Positions 52,391 to 61,423 of a stretch of 64,000 nucleotides of DNA are shown in pieces. The notes under the pieces are model-generated. The model was not told the origin of the DNA. It did not search any database and was given only the letters and a program-made list of their open reading frames with translations. The translations under genes were made by a program, and so were the position numbers. The DNA comes from Orrella sp037026685 (GTDB lineage Bacteria > Pseudomonadota > Gammaproteobacteria > Burkholderiales > Burkholderiaceae_B), in assembly GCF_037026685.1 (NCBI RefSeq), contig NZ_JBANET010000013.1:62001-126000 (forward strand), written 5' to 3'. Numbering within the stretch: the stretch's first letter is position 1; each line of letters begins with the position of its first letter.

Positions 52391-55315
52391 TCAGCGCGCC
52401 TTGGCGCGCTTGCGGCCCAGCACCCGGCCCAGGTAGCGGCCGGTGTGGCTCTCGGGCGAGGCGGCCACCTCCTCCGGCGTGCCCTGCGCCACGATGCGCC
52501 CGCCCCCGCCGCCGCCTTCCGGGCCCATGTCCACCACCCAGTCGGCGGTCTTGATCACGTCCAGGTTGTGTTCGATGACCACCACGGTATTGCCCGCCTC
52601 GACCAGCTGGTTGAGCACGCGCAAGAGCAGCTCGATGTCGGCGAAGTGCAGGCCGGTGGTGGGTTCGTCCAGGATGTACAGCGTGCGGCCGGTGCTGCGG
52701 CGCGACAGCTCCAGAGACAGCTTGACGCGCTGGGCCTCGCCGCCCGATAGCGTGGTGGCGCTCTGGCCCAGCCGCACGTAGGACAGGCCCACGTCCACCA
52801 GGGTCTGCAGCTTGCGCGCGATGGCCGGCACCGATTCGAAATACTCCAGCGCCTGCTCCACGGTCAGGTCCAGCACCTCGCTGATGTTGCGCCCGCGGTA
52901 GCGGATCTCCAGCGTCTCGCGGTTGTAGCGCTTGCCGTGGCAGACGTCGCAGGGCACGTACATGTCGGGCAGGAAGTGCATCTCGACCTTGACCACGCCG
53001 TCGCCCTGGCAGGCTTCGCAGCGTCCGCCCTTGACGTTGAAGCTGAAGCGGCCCGGGTCGTAGCCGCGCGCGCGGGCCTCGGGCACGCCGGCGAACAGTT
53101 CGCGGATCGGCGTGAACAGCCCCGTGTAGGTGGCCGGGTTGCTGCGCGGCGTGCGGCCGATGGGGCTCTGGTCCACGCTGATGATCTTGTCGAAGTGCTC
53201 CAGGCCTTCCAGCGCGGCATAGGGCGCGGGCTCGGCCTGCGCATTGTGCAGCGCGCGCGAGACGGCCACGGCCAGCGTGTCGTTGACGAGGGTGGACTTG
53301 CCCGAGCCCGATACGCCGCTGATGCACACCAGCTTGCCGGCCGGGATGCGCAGGTCCACCGATTTCAGGTTGTTGCCGGTGCAGCCCTGCAGCGTCAGCC
53401 ACGCCTGGCCGGGGGCCAGCGCGCGGCGGGCGGGCACCGCGATGGCGCGCCGCCCGCTCAGGAACTGGCCGGTCAGCGAATCGGGATGGTCCTGCACCTG
53501 CGCCGGCGTGCCGCTGGCCACCACCTGCCCGCCGTGCTCGCCCGCGCCCGGGCCCATGTCCACCACCCAGTCGGCCTCGCGGATCATGTCCTCGTCGTGC
53601 TCGACCACGATGACGCTGTTGCCCAGGTCGCGCAGGTGCTTGAGCGTGCCGATCAGCCTGTCGTTGTCGCGCTGGTGCAGGCCGATGGACGGCTCGTCCA
53701 GCACGTACATCACGCCGGTCAGGCCCGAGCCGATCTGGCTGGCCAGCCGGATGCGCTGCGCCTCGCCGCCCGAGATGGTGTCGGCGCTGCGGTCCAGCGA
53801 CAGGTAGTTCAGGCCCACGTTGTTGAGGAACTCCAGCCGCGCCTCGATCTCGCGCACGATGCGCTGGGCGATTTCCTGGCGCGAACCGGTCAGCGCCAGG
53901 TTGCGGAACCACTGCAGGCAGTCCGACAGCGGCATGGCCTCGACCTCGTAGATGGCCAGGCCGGTCTCCTTGCTGCGGGCGGTGTGCTCGGCCAGGCTGC
54001 CGGGCGCGGCCAGCTGCGCGCGCGGCACGTGGGCATCGGGCCTGTCGTTGCCGATGCGCACGTGCCGCGCCTCGGCGCGCAGGCGCGAGCCGCCGCACTC
54101 GGGGCAGGTCTTGATGGCGCGGTACTTGCCCAGCTCTTCGCGCACCGCCCCCGAATCGGTTTCGCGCCAGCGCCGCTCCAGGTTGGGAATCACGCCCTCG
54201 AAGGCGTGGCGCTTGACCGAGCTGCGGCCTTTTTCGTTGACGTAGAAGAAAGGGATTTCTTCTTCGCCCGAGCCGTACAGCACGATGCGCTGGGTCGCTT
54301 CGGGCAACTGTTCGAACGGGGTCTCGATGTCATAGCCGTAGTGCGCGGCCAGGCTGGTCAGCAGCGAATGGGTGAAGGCGTTGCGCTTGTCCCAGCCGCG
54401 GATGGCGCCCGAGGCCAGGCTCAGCTCGGGAAAGGCCACCACGCGCTTGGGATCGAAAAAGCCCACCTGCCCGATGCCGTCGCAGCTGGGACAGGCCCCG
54501 ACCGGATTGTTGAAGCTGAACAGGCGCGGCTCCAGCTCGGGCAGGCCGTGGCTGCAGACCGGACAGGCATAGCGGCTGGAGAACATCTGCTCGTTGCCGC
54601 CATCCATGTCCAGCGCGATGATGCGGCCCTCGGCCAGGCCCAGCGCCGTCTCGAAGCTTTCGGCCAGGCGCTGCTTGCTCTCCGGCCGTACGCGCAGCCG
54701 GTCCACCACCACGTCGATGTCGTGCTTCTCGTTTTTCTTGAGCTCGGGCAGCGAGTCGATCTCGACCATCCTGCCGTCCACGCGCAGCCGCACGAAGCCC
54801 TGCGCCTGCAGGCTGGCGCATTCTTCCTCGAAGCTGCCCTTGCGCGCGCGCGCCAGCGGCGCCAGGATGGCCAGGCGCGTATCGGGCGCCCAGGCCAGCA
54901 CCGCGTCGACCATCTGGCTGACGCTTTGCGCCTGCAGCGGCAGGCCGTGCTCGGGGCAATAGGGCGTGCCCACCCGGGCATACAGCAGGCGCAGGTAGTC
55001 GTGGATCTCGGTGATGGTGCCCACCGTCGAGCGCGGGTTGTGGCCGGCGGCCTTCTGCTCGATGGAGATGGCCGGCGACAGGCCTTCGATCAGGTCCACG
55101 TCGGGCTTGTCCATCAGCTGCAGGAACTGCCGCGCGTAGGCCGACAGGCTTTCGACGTAGCGCCGCTGGCCCTCGGCATACAGCGTATCGAAGGCCAGCG
55201 AGGACTTGCCCGAACCGGACAGGCCGGTGACCACCACCAGGCGGTGCCGCGGCAGGTCCAGCGACACGTTCTTGAGGTTGTGGGTGCGGGCACCCCTGAT
55301 GCGGATTTCATCCAT
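52391..55315 (-). CDS. uvrA: Excinuclease ABC subunit A
   Basis: A 974-residue damage-recognition ATPase of nucleotide excision repair. Two ABC modules are seen: first Walker A GLSGSGKSS (31-39), second GVSGSGKSTLVNDTL; signatures LSGGEAQRIRLASQ and LSGGEAQRVKLSLE; zinc cysteines in ACPVCSHGLPELE, GACPSCDGIG, RCEACQGDGV and PCDVCHGKRYN. The Met at 55315 opens the family-typical DEIRIRGARTHNLKNV. It is slightly longer than the usual 940 residues. It is divergent from the MFS gene; no clear LexA box was seen. Confidence 0.97.
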   Translation of the reverse strand: MDEIRIRGARTHNLKNVSLDLPRHRLVVVTGLSGSGKSSLAFDTLYAEGQRRYVESLSAYARQFLQLMDKPDVDLIEGLSPAISIEQKAAGHNPRSTVGTITEIHDYLRLLYARVGTPYCPEHGLPLQAQSVSQMVDAVLAWAPDTRLAILAPLARARKGSFEEECASLQAQGFVRLRVDGRMVEIDSLPELKKNEKHDIDVVVDRLRVRPESKQRLAESFETALGLAEGRIIALDMDGGNEQMFSSRYACPVCSHGLPELEPRLFSFNNPVGACPSCDGIGQVGFFDPKRVVAFPELSLASGAIRGWDKRNAFTHSLLTSLAAHYGYDIETPFEQLPEATQRIVLYGSGEEEIPFFYVNEKGRSSVKRHAFEGVIPNLERRWRETDSGAVREELGKYRAIKTCPECGGSRLRAEARHVRIGNDRPDAHVPRAQLAAPGSLAEHTARSKETGLAIYEVEAMPLSDCLQWFRNLALTGSRQEIAQRIVREIEARLEFLNNVGLNYLSLDRSADTISGGEAQRIRLASQIGSGLTGVMYVLDEPSIGLHQRDNDRLIGTLKHLRDLGNSVIVVEHDEDMIREADWVVDMGPGAGEHGGQVVASGTPAQVQDHPDSLTGQFLSGRRAIAVPARRALAPGQAWLTLQGCTGNNLKSVDLRIPAGKLVCISGVSGSGKSTLVNDTLAVAVSRALHNAQAEPAPYAALEGLEHFDKIISVDQSPIGRTPRSNPATYTGLFTPIRELFAGVPEARARGYDPGRFSFNVKGGRCEACQGDGVVKVEMHFLPDMYVPCDVCHGKRYNRETLEIRYRGRNISEVLDLTVEQALEYFESVPAIARKLQTLVDVGLSYVRLGQSATTLSGGEAQRVKLSLELSRRSTGRTLYILDEPTTGLHFADIELLLRVLNQLVEAGNTVVVIEHNLDVIKTADWVVDMGPEGGGGGGRIVAQGTPEEVAASPESHTGRYLGRVLGRKRAKAR

Positions 55316-55470
55316 CGGCGGCTCAAGCGGTTTCCAAGGGCAACTTGGTACTATAGCGCGCCGGGCCAGTCCGGGCGCCGCCGCCTGGCCGGCGATGCCC
55401 CCGGGCGCCGGGCCTTGCATTCCTTGACCCCGACGCAGCCCGCCCGGGCGCCGCAGAACAACATTATTCG

Positions 55471-56652
55471 ATGCCGGATCCCTCTCTTCCCAGGATGACC
55501 GCCGACGAGCGGCGTGCCAGCGTGGCGCTGGCGGGCCTGTTCGCCTGCCGCATGCTGGGCCTGTTCCTGCTGCTGCCGGTCTTTGCCGTGGCCGCCGCCG
55601 GGCTGCCTGGCGGCGACGACCCGGCGCGCGTGGGCCTGGCCCTGGGCATGTACGGCCTGACCCAGGCCTTCATGCAGATTCCCTTCGGCCTGGCTTCCGA
55701 CCGCTGGGGCCGCCGGCCGGTGGTGATGGCCGGGCTGGTGCTGTTCGTGGCCGGCAGCGTGGTGTGCGCGCTGGCCGACGACGTGTTCTGGATCACCGTG
55801 GGCCGCGCCATCCAGGGCGCCGGCGCGATCTCGGCGGCCGTCACGGCCTGGCTGGCCGACGCCACCCGGCCCGAGGTGCGCACCCGGGCCATGGCCATGG
55901 TGGGCGCCTCGATCGGCCTGTCCTTCGCCCTGTCGCTGCTGCTGGCCCCGCTGCTGGTGGGCTGGGGCGGCCTGCCGGGGCTGTTCTGGACCATCGCCTG
56001 CCTGGGCGTGGCCAGCATGGCGGTGGCCTGGTTCCGCGTGCCGGTGGTGCCGCGCGGCGAGCCGTCCATGAACCGCGCCCGCATGGCCGACGTGCTGCGC
56101 CATCCCGGGCTGCTGCGGCTCAATTTCGGGGTGTTCTGCCTGCACCTGATCCAGGTGGCGCTGTTCGTGGTGGTGCCAGGCCTGCTGGCGCGCAGCGGCG
56201 GGCTGGCCGCCTCGGCGCTGTGGCAGGTCTACCTGCCGGTGATCTTCGGCTCCTTCGTGCTGATGGTGCCGGCCATCTTCCTGACCGAGAAGCGCCGCGC
56301 GCACGGCCAGGCGCTGCGCGCGGCCGTGGCCGGGCTGCTGGCCGTATGCCTGCTGCTGCCCTGGGCCAGCGGGGGCTTTGCCGCCCTGGCGCTGGCGCTG
56401 ACCGGCTTTTTTGTCGTGTTCAACATCCTGGAGGCGCTGCAGCCTTCGCTGGTCTCGCGTGCCGCGCCGCCCGAGTTCAAGGGGCTGGCGCTGGGGGTGT
56501 ACAACACCGCCCAGGCGGCGGGCCTGTTCCTGGGCGGCATGCTGGGCGGGTGGCTGGCCACGCGCCACGGGCCCGACGGCGTGTTCTGGATGGCGGCGGC
56601 GCTGTCGGCCGCCTGGCTGGCGGTGGCCTGGACGGTGCGCCGGCCCGATTAA
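55471..56652 (+). CDS. Major facilitator superfamily transporter
   Basis: A 393-residue, 12-span MFS permease with the loop 2-3 motif FGLASDRWGRRPVVMAG. It resembles YajR-like carriers that betaproteobacteria encode between uvrA and ssb. It lacks the C-terminal cytoplasmic ferredoxin-like domain of E. coli YajR. Substrate unknown. Confidence 0.87.
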   Translation: MPDPSLPRMTADERRASVALAGLFACRMLGLFLLLPVFAVAAAGLPGGDDPARVGLALGMYGLTQAFMQIPFGLASDRWGRRPVVMAGLVLFVAGSVVCALADDVFWITVGRAIQGAGAISAAVTAWLADATRPEVRTRAMAMVGASIGLSFALSLLLAPLLVGWGGLPGLFWTIACLGVASMAVAWFRVPVVPRGEPSMNRARMADVLRHPGLLRLNFGVFCLHLIQVALFVVVPGLLARSGGLAASALWQVYLPVIFGSFVLMVPAIFLTEKRRAHGQALRAAVAGLLAVCLLLPWASGGFAALALALTGFFVVFNILEALQPSLVSRAAPPEFKGLALGVYNTAQAAGLFLGGMLGGWLATRHGPDGVFWMAAALSAAWLAVAWTVRRPD

Positions 56653-56705
56653 GGGCCGGATCGGGCACGGGCGGGGGGCGTCCCCGGCATGCCGGCCGCC
56701 TTGCC

Positions 56706-56727
56706 GGGCGGACATTCCCATCCGCCC
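56706..56727 (+). terminator. Hairpin after the MFS gene
   Basis: GGGCGGA-(8 nt)-TCCGCCC, a 7-bp stem 53 nt after the stop, followed by GCGGGTTT. It is a weak terminator candidate just ahead of the ssb promoter. Confidence 0.4.
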
Positions 56728-56732
56728 GCGGG

Positions 56733-56760
56733 TTTGAGCATGCCGCGATATCGCCGATAA
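56733..56760 (+). promoter_or_regulatory. Candidate ssb promoter
   Basis: TTGAGC at 56733-56738 followed after 16 bp by GATAAT is the best promoter in the 222-bp gap before ssb. TAATAC with an 18-bp spacer is an alternative -10. Confidence 0.5.
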
Positions 56761-56770
56761 TACGAGCCTT

Positions 56771-56801
56771 CGCGGGCGCGAAAAGCGCCCGCCCGCTTTT
56801 T
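56771..56801 (+). terminator. Terminator-like hairpin in the ssb leader
   Basis: CGGGCGC (56773-56779), loop GAAAA, GCGCCCG (56785-56791), then CCCGC and five T residues. It lies between the candidate promoter and the ssb start, where it could act as an attenuator; alternatively it ends readthrough from the MFS gene. Confidence 0.55.
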
Positions 56802-56874
56802 CATCGTCAAGGTGTCCCATGGCGGCGGCGGCCCAACCTGGCGCGGCCCGCATGGCACCAATCAGGAGATCGCC

Positions 56875-57366
56875 ATGGCATCCGTCAACAAGGTCATCAT
56901 CGTGGGCAACCTGGGGCGCGACCCCGAAGTCCGCTACAGCCCCGAAGGCTCCGCGATCTGCAACGTTTCCATCGCCACCACCAGCCAGTGGAAGGACAAG
57001 AACAGCGGCGAGAAGCGCGAAGAAACCGAATGGCACCGCGTCGTGTTCTACAACCGCCTGGCCGAGATCGCCGGCGAATACCTCAAGAAGGGCCGCTCGG
57101 TCTACGTCGAGGGCCGCCTGAAGACCCGCAAGTGGACCGACAAGGAAAACATCGAGCGCTACACCACTGAAATCGTCGCCGACCAGATGCAGATGCTGGG
57201 TGGCCGCGGCGAAGGCGGCGAAGGCGGCGGCTACGGCGGTGGCGGCTACGGCGGCGAATCGGCGCCGCGCGCGCCCCGCCCCCAGCAGCAGGCCCCCCGC
57301 CCCGCCGCCCAGCCCGCGCACAACGCGACCAACCTGGCGGACATGGACGACGATATCCCGTTCTAA
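56875..57366 (+). CDS. ssb: Single-stranded DNA-binding protein
   Basis: A 163-residue SSB. The OB fold (SVNKVIIVGNLGRDPEVRYS; EWHRVVFYNRLAEIAGEYLK) spans about residues 1-110; a Gly-rich then Pro/Gln-rich linker follows, ending in the protein-interaction tip MDDDIPF. The ATG at 56875 has AGGAG; the earlier in-frame Met is not needed. Confidence 0.97.
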   Translation: MASVNKVIIVGNLGRDPEVRYSPEGSAICNVSIATTSQWKDKNSGEKREETEWHRVVFYNRLAEIAGEYLKKGRSVYVEGRLKTRKWTDKENIERYTTEIVADQMQMLGGRGEGGEGGGYGGGGYGGESAPRAPRPQQQAPRPAAQPAHNATNLADMDDDIPF

Positions 57367-57424
57367 AGCATCGCCCGGCCCGGCCTGGCAGCGGCGCCAG
57401 GCCAGGGGTCACGCAGCCATCAAT

Positions 57425-57559
57425 ATGATGTCGCCAGCGCCCACGTTGGCCGCTCGAACCTGGGCCCGGCTCGTGGTGTCGACGTTCCACGAGATCTGCG
57501 AGCAAGCCAGGGCTGTCTATCGTGCGGCGCCTGCGCAAGGGCCGCGTGCGCGCAAGTAG
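57425..57559 (+). CDS. Doubtful small ORF
   Basis: An ATG-to-TAG frame of 44 codons with a basic product (LAARTWARLVVSTFHEICEQ) in the gap between ssb and the LysR gene. No clear ribosome binding site and no family is recognised. It may be noncoding. Confidence 0.2.
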   Translation: MMSPAPTLAARTWARLVVSTFHEICEQARAVYRAAPAQGPRARK

Positions 57560-57574
57560 GGACGGCCGGCACCG

Positions 57575-58477
57575 CTAGCGGCGCTGCGCGTGCGACAGCA
57601 GCAGTTGCACGAACGCGCGCGGGGCCGGCGCCAGTTCGACCGTGGCCCGCTCCAGCAGGCACATGTCCGCGCCTGGTATGGGTTCTTGCACGACGATGCT
57701 CTCCAGGTGGCGGGCCAGCGACAGCTTGTCCAGGATCACGCGCGGGGCCAGGAACAGGTAGTCGGACGTCGATATCAGGTCCAGCGTGTCGAAAAGCGAT
57801 TCCACGCTGCCCACCATCCTGGGGGTGCCCAGGCCGTTGCGGGCGAACCAGTCGGCCAGCCGGTTCGATGGCGTGCCGATGCGTCCGAACGGACTGGTAT
57901 TGACCCACTCGGCTTGGCGCAGTTGATGCAGCGAGCGGGCGGCGCGCAAGGGATGTCCCTTGCGGCACAGCACGCAGGGCTCGGATTCGGCGAGCACGGT
58001 ACAGCGGAAATCCCCCGTGTCGGTGCCGCTGGAGACCAGCGTCAGCGCGAAGTCCAGCTTGCCCTCGCGCAGCGCCGACAGCAGCACGGTGGACGGGCCT
58101 GCGCTGATGTGCACCGATACGCGCGGGTGGCGGGCGCGGAACTGCTGCAATACCGGCGCCAGCAGGCGCGCAAAGATCTCCGAGGAAGCCCCGACGTTGA
58201 TCGTGCCGGCCAACTCGCCGTGCAGGTGGCGAAAGATCTGTTCGGCCCGTTCGCATTCGCCCAGGATGATGCGTGCGCGCCCGAGCAGCTGCGCGCCCGA
58301 CGCGGTCAGCGTGATGCCCTTGGCCGCCCGCAGGAACAGTTGCGCGCCCAGGCTTTCTTCCAGGCGCTTGATCTGCTGGGTCAGCCCGCTTTGCTCCATG
58401 CCCAGGTGCCGGGCGGCGGCGCGAATGCTGCCGTGCTCGACGACCTGCACGAAGGCGCGCAGTTGCTGGAGGGTCAT
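57575..58477 (-). CDS. LysR-family transcriptional regulator
   Basis: A 300-residue LysR regulator. The N-terminal winged helix (LQQLRAFVQVVEHGSIRAAA; QSGLTQQIKRLEESLGAQLF) is at about residues 3-62, and the two-subdomain effector region follows. It is divergent from the catabolic operon beginning at 58580 and most likely activates it; the 102-bp gap holds a promoter and an AT-rich dyad. Confidence 0.93.
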   Translation of the reverse strand: MTLQQLRAFVQVVEHGSIRAAARHLGMEQSGLTQQIKRLEESLGAQLFLRAAKGITLTASGAQLLGRARIILGECERAEQIFRHLHGELAGTINVGASSEIFARLLAPVLQQFRARHPRVSVHISAGPSTVLLSALREGKLDFALTLVSSGTDTGDFRCTVLAESEPCVLCRKGHPLRAARSLHQLRQAEWVNTSPFGRIGTPSNRLADWFARNGLGTPRMVGSVESLFDTLDLISTSDYLFLAPRVILDKLSLARHLESIVVQEPIPGADMCLLERATVELAPAPRAFVQLLLSHAQRR

Positions 58478-58500
58478 TGGGAGTATAGAAAGTAATCAAT

Positions 58501-58546
58501 ATAACAATTATAGTATCTTGTGCACTCGGTTGCCGGCTTCTAGACT
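58501..58546 (+). promoter_or_regulatory. LysR-type dyad and promoter of the catabolic operon
   Basis: ATAA-CAA-TTAT at 58501-58511 is an AT dyad of the size used by LysR proteins. TTGTGC at 58518-58523, a 17-bp spacer and TAGACT at 58541-58546 form a plausible sigma-70 promoter ending 34 nt before the first start codon. Confidence 0.5.
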
Positions 58547-58579
58547 GCGCCCACTGACTCTTCAAGCGTGGAAAGCCTT

Positions 58580-58972
58580 ATGACCGTCGACCGTTTCGCC
58601 CTGGGCGAACAAATCCGCACCGAAGTGCTGGGGCCCGAGTACGTCGCGGCCTCTAGCGCCAATACCGATGCCTTCAGCGAACCGCTGCGCGAATTCGCCA
58701 TCAGGAATCTCTGGGGCGACATCTGGGCGCGTCCCGGCCTGGACCGCCGCGCGCGCAGCATCGTGAACCTGGCCATCCTCTCCAGCGACAACCGGCCCGG
58801 CGAGCTCAAGACCCACATTCGTGCAGCCCTGAACAACGGCATGAGCCGCGAGGAGATCGGCGAGGTCTTCCTGCAGGTGGCCCTATACCGCGGCATTCCT
58901 ACCGGCAGCGACGCCACGCGTATCGCGCGCCAGACCTTCGCCGAAATCGACGCCCAAGCGGGCAAGGCCTGA
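58580..58972 (+). CDS. Carboxymuconolactone decarboxylase family protein
   Basis: A 130-residue CMD/AhpD-like helical protein. The core is RARSIVNLAILSSDNRPGEL, then HIRAALNNGMSREEIGEVFL. It lacks the CxxC of AhpD peroxidase-type members, so a decarboxylase or lactone-related role fits better. Start ATG 58580 with GGAAAG upstream; GTG 58568 is less likely. First gene of the LysR-linked operon. Confidence 0.85.
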   Translation: MTVDRFALGEQIRTEVLGPEYVAASSANTDAFSEPLREFAIRNLWGDIWARPGLDRRARSIVNLAILSSDNRPGELKTHIRAALNNGMSREEIGEVFLQVALYRGIPTGSDATRIARQTFAEIDAQAGKA

Positions 58973-58978
58973 GCCGCG

Positions 58979-60493
58979 ATGTCACGATCTTCCGTCAGCC
59001 AAGCCGGCGTCCGGGAGCGCCTGCTGGCCTTGTGCGAGCGCCATGTCGGCCCGGCCGCCTCGATCGGCGCATGGGTAGCCGGCCAGGCCGTGGCCGGCGG
59101 CGGCAGCACCGAGCTGGCGTTGGTGTATCCGGGCGACGGCGGCGAACTGCTGCGCTATCGGGATGCCTCGCCCGAGCTCGTCGGCCAGGCGCTGCAATCG
59201 TGCGCGCGCGGCCAGGCAGCCTGGGCCGCGCTGCCGGCGCAGCGGCGCGGCGAACTGCTGGCCGCGCTGGGCGAGCTCATCAAGGCCAACGCCGAGTCGC
59301 TGGCCACGCTGGAGGCGATCTCCTCGGGCAAGGCCATCAAGGGGTGCAGGGCCCAGCTGGGCGCGGTCGCCGAGATATTCCGCTACTACTCGGGCTGGAC
59401 CGACAAGTTCGGCGGCAGCGTGATTCCGGTGCCGGGCGGGCAGTTGAACTACACGCTGCGCGAACCGCTGGGCGTGGTGTTCCAGATCATGCCCTGGAAT
59501 TCGCCTTTGTACCTTGCGGCCTGGAACGCCGCGCCGGCGCTGGCGATGGGCAACGCGGTGCTGATCAAGCCGTCCGAACTGACGCCGCTGACGACGCTGG
59601 CCCTGGGGCGCCTGGCCACCGAGGCGGGCCTGCCGGCGGGCGTGCTCAACGTGGTGGCCGGCCTGGGGCAGACGGTGGGCGATGCGGCCATCGCCGATCC
59701 GCTCGTCAAAAAGGTGGTGTTCGTCGGTTCGACCCAGACCGGCCGGCGCGTCAGCCAGGCCGCCGCGCGGCGGCCTATTCCTTGCCTGCTGGAGCTGGGC
59801 GGCAAGTCGGCCAACATCGTGTTCGCGGACGCGGATCTGGACGCGGCCGCCCGGATGGCGGTCGTGGCCGCTTTTTCCAACACGGGGCAGAACTGCGTGG
59901 CCGGCTCGCGGCTGCTGGTGCAGCGCGGGATCTACGACGCGTTCGTGCAGCGTGTGGTGCGCGAGGCCGCCCGGTACCGCATCGGCCTGCCCCTGGACGA
60001 GTCGGCAGACAGCGGGCCCATCAACAACGCTGCGCAGTACCGCCGGGTATGGGACATGATCCAGCTGGGCCTGCGCGAAGGCGCCGAACTGGCCTATGGC
60101 CAGGCCAGCCCGTCCGGGCAGGCGGGTTTCCTGCTGGGGCCGACGGTGCTCAGGCACGTGAACAACCGCATGCGCATCGCCCGCGAGGAGGTCTTCGGGC
60201 CGGTGCTCGCGGCCATCGCCTTCGAGGACGAGGCCGACGCCATCGCCCAGGCCAACGACAGCGAGTTCGGGCTGGCCGGTGCGGTGTGGACGCGGGACGT
60301 CGCGCGGGCGCACCGGGTAGCCGCCGCGGTGCGGGCGGGCCTCTTCTGGATCAACATGTACCGCGACATGCACGTATCCACGCCTTTCGGCGGCGTGGAC
60401 AGCAGCGGCTACGGGCGCTCCAGCGGCATCGAAGCCTTGTACGAGTACACCCAGACCAAGAGCGTGTGGGTGCCTACGGCGCCCGGCGCCTGA
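58979..60493 (+). CDS. NAD(P)-dependent aldehyde dehydrogenase
   Basis: A 504-residue ALDH. The Glu general base lies in LLELGGKSANIVFADADLD, and the catalytic Cys in FSNTGQNCVAGSRLLVQ; the cofactor-binding VFQIMPWNSPLYLAAWN and KPSELTPLTT are clear. It starts 6 nt after the CMD gene. The oxidised aldehyde is not predictable, but the operon suggests a short hydroxy- or semialdehyde intermediate. Confidence 0.93.
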   Translation: MSRSSVSQAGVRERLLALCERHVGPAASIGAWVAGQAVAGGGSTELALVYPGDGGELLRYRDASPELVGQALQSCARGQAAWAALPAQRRGELLAALGELIKANAESLATLEAISSGKAIKGCRAQLGAVAEIFRYYSGWTDKFGGSVIPVPGGQLNYTLREPLGVVFQIMPWNSPLYLAAWNAAPALAMGNAVLIKPSELTPLTTLALGRLATEAGLPAGVLNVVAGLGQTVGDAAIADPLVKKVVFVGSTQTGRRVSQAAARRPIPCLLELGGKSANIVFADADLDAAARMAVVAAFSNTGQNCVAGSRLLVQRGIYDAFVQRVVREAARYRIGLPLDESADSGPINNAAQYRRVWDMIQLGLREGAELAYGQASPSGQAGFLLGPTVLRHVNNRMRIAREEVFGPVLAAIAFEDEADAIAQANDSEFGLAGAVWTRDVARAHRVAAAVRAGLFWINMYRDMHVSTPFGGVDSSGYGRSSGIEALYEYTQTKSVWVPTAPGA

Positions 60494-60521
60494 TTCAATC
60501 TTTTTTCGAGGGTGTCTTGCC

Positions 60522-61412
60522 ATGAGTGACAAACAGCCGATAGGCGTGATCGGACTGGGCAACATGGGCCGCGGCATGGCGTTGTCGCTGCTTCGCGCCG
60601 GCTTTGCAGTGCTGGGCCTGGACCGCAGCCCGGCCGTGGCGCAGCGGGCCAGGCAGGAAGGCGTGACGCTGGCCGGCGATCTGCCCCAGCTGGCGGCCGC
60701 TTGCCGGACCATCGTGCTGTCGCTGCCGACTTCGGCCGTCGTCAGGGAGGTGATGGCCGGCGAGCAGGGCATTCTTGCGCTGGCGCGGCCGGGAGTGGCC
60801 GTGATCGACACGACTACCGCCGATCCCGACGTCACGCGGGAGTTGGCCGTGCTGGCGCGCCAGCGCGGCGCCGTGTTGATCGATGCGCCGGTCAGCGGCG
60901 GGCCGGGCGGTGCGCTGCGCGGCGAGCTGACGATGTTCCTGGGCGGACAGGCCGAGCATATCGAGGCCGTCCGGCCGGTGCTGGCGGCCATGGGCAGCAA
61001 GCTGTTCCATATCGGCGATACGGGCGCCGGCAATATCGCCAAGATCGTGAACAACCTGCTGACGGCCGCGCAACTGCTCACGGCAGGCGAGGCGTTCCGG
61101 CTGGCCGAGGCGGCTGGCGTGCAGACCGGACAGCTGCTCGATGCCATCAACGCCGGCTCGGGCCGCAGCGGCGTGACCGAGTTCAACTATCCCAAGCGCA
61201 TCCTCACCGGCGGTTTCGACTCGGGCTTCACCATGCAGCTCATGCGCAAGGACGTGGCCTTGGCCGCATCCCTGTGCGAGAAGCTGGCGGTCGATGTGCC
61301 GGTCACCCGCGAAGTGTTCGCCCTGTGGCGCGAGAGCGCCGCCGCGCTGGCCGATGGCGAAGATTTCAATCGCATCGTGCAGTTTCGCCGCGGCGCGCAG
61401 GCCGGGGCTTGA
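60522..61412 (+). CDS. 3-hydroxyisobutyrate dehydrogenase-family reductase
   Basis: A 296-residue beta-hydroxyacid dehydrogenase. The NAD(P) fold is IGVIGLGNMGRGMALSLL; the substrate loop is DAPVSGGPGGALRGEL; the catalytic Lys lies in GNIAKIVNNLL. Tartronate semialdehyde reductase and 3-hydroxyisobutyrate dehydrogenase are in this family, so a small beta-hydroxy acid is the expected substrate. Confidence 0.92.
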   Translation: MSDKQPIGVIGLGNMGRGMALSLLRAGFAVLGLDRSPAVAQRARQEGVTLAGDLPQLAAACRTIVLSLPTSAVVREVMAGEQGILALARPGVAVIDTTTADPDVTRELAVLARQRGAVLIDAPVSGGPGGALRGELTMFLGGQAEHIEAVRPVLAAMGSKLFHIGDTGAGNIAKIVNNLLTAAQLLTAGEAFRLAEAAGVQTGQLLDAINAGSGRSGVTEFNYPKRILTGGFDSGFTMQLMRKDVALAASLCEKLAVDVPVTREVFALWRESAAALADGEDFNRIVQFRRGAQAGA

Positions 61413-61423
61413 GCGATCCGGCC

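Noticed and set aside
55316..55470. LexA/SOS box upstream of uvrA
   Set aside because: Only a 15-bp CCAAG/CTTGG inverted repeat was seen; no CTGT-N8-ACAG element is present.
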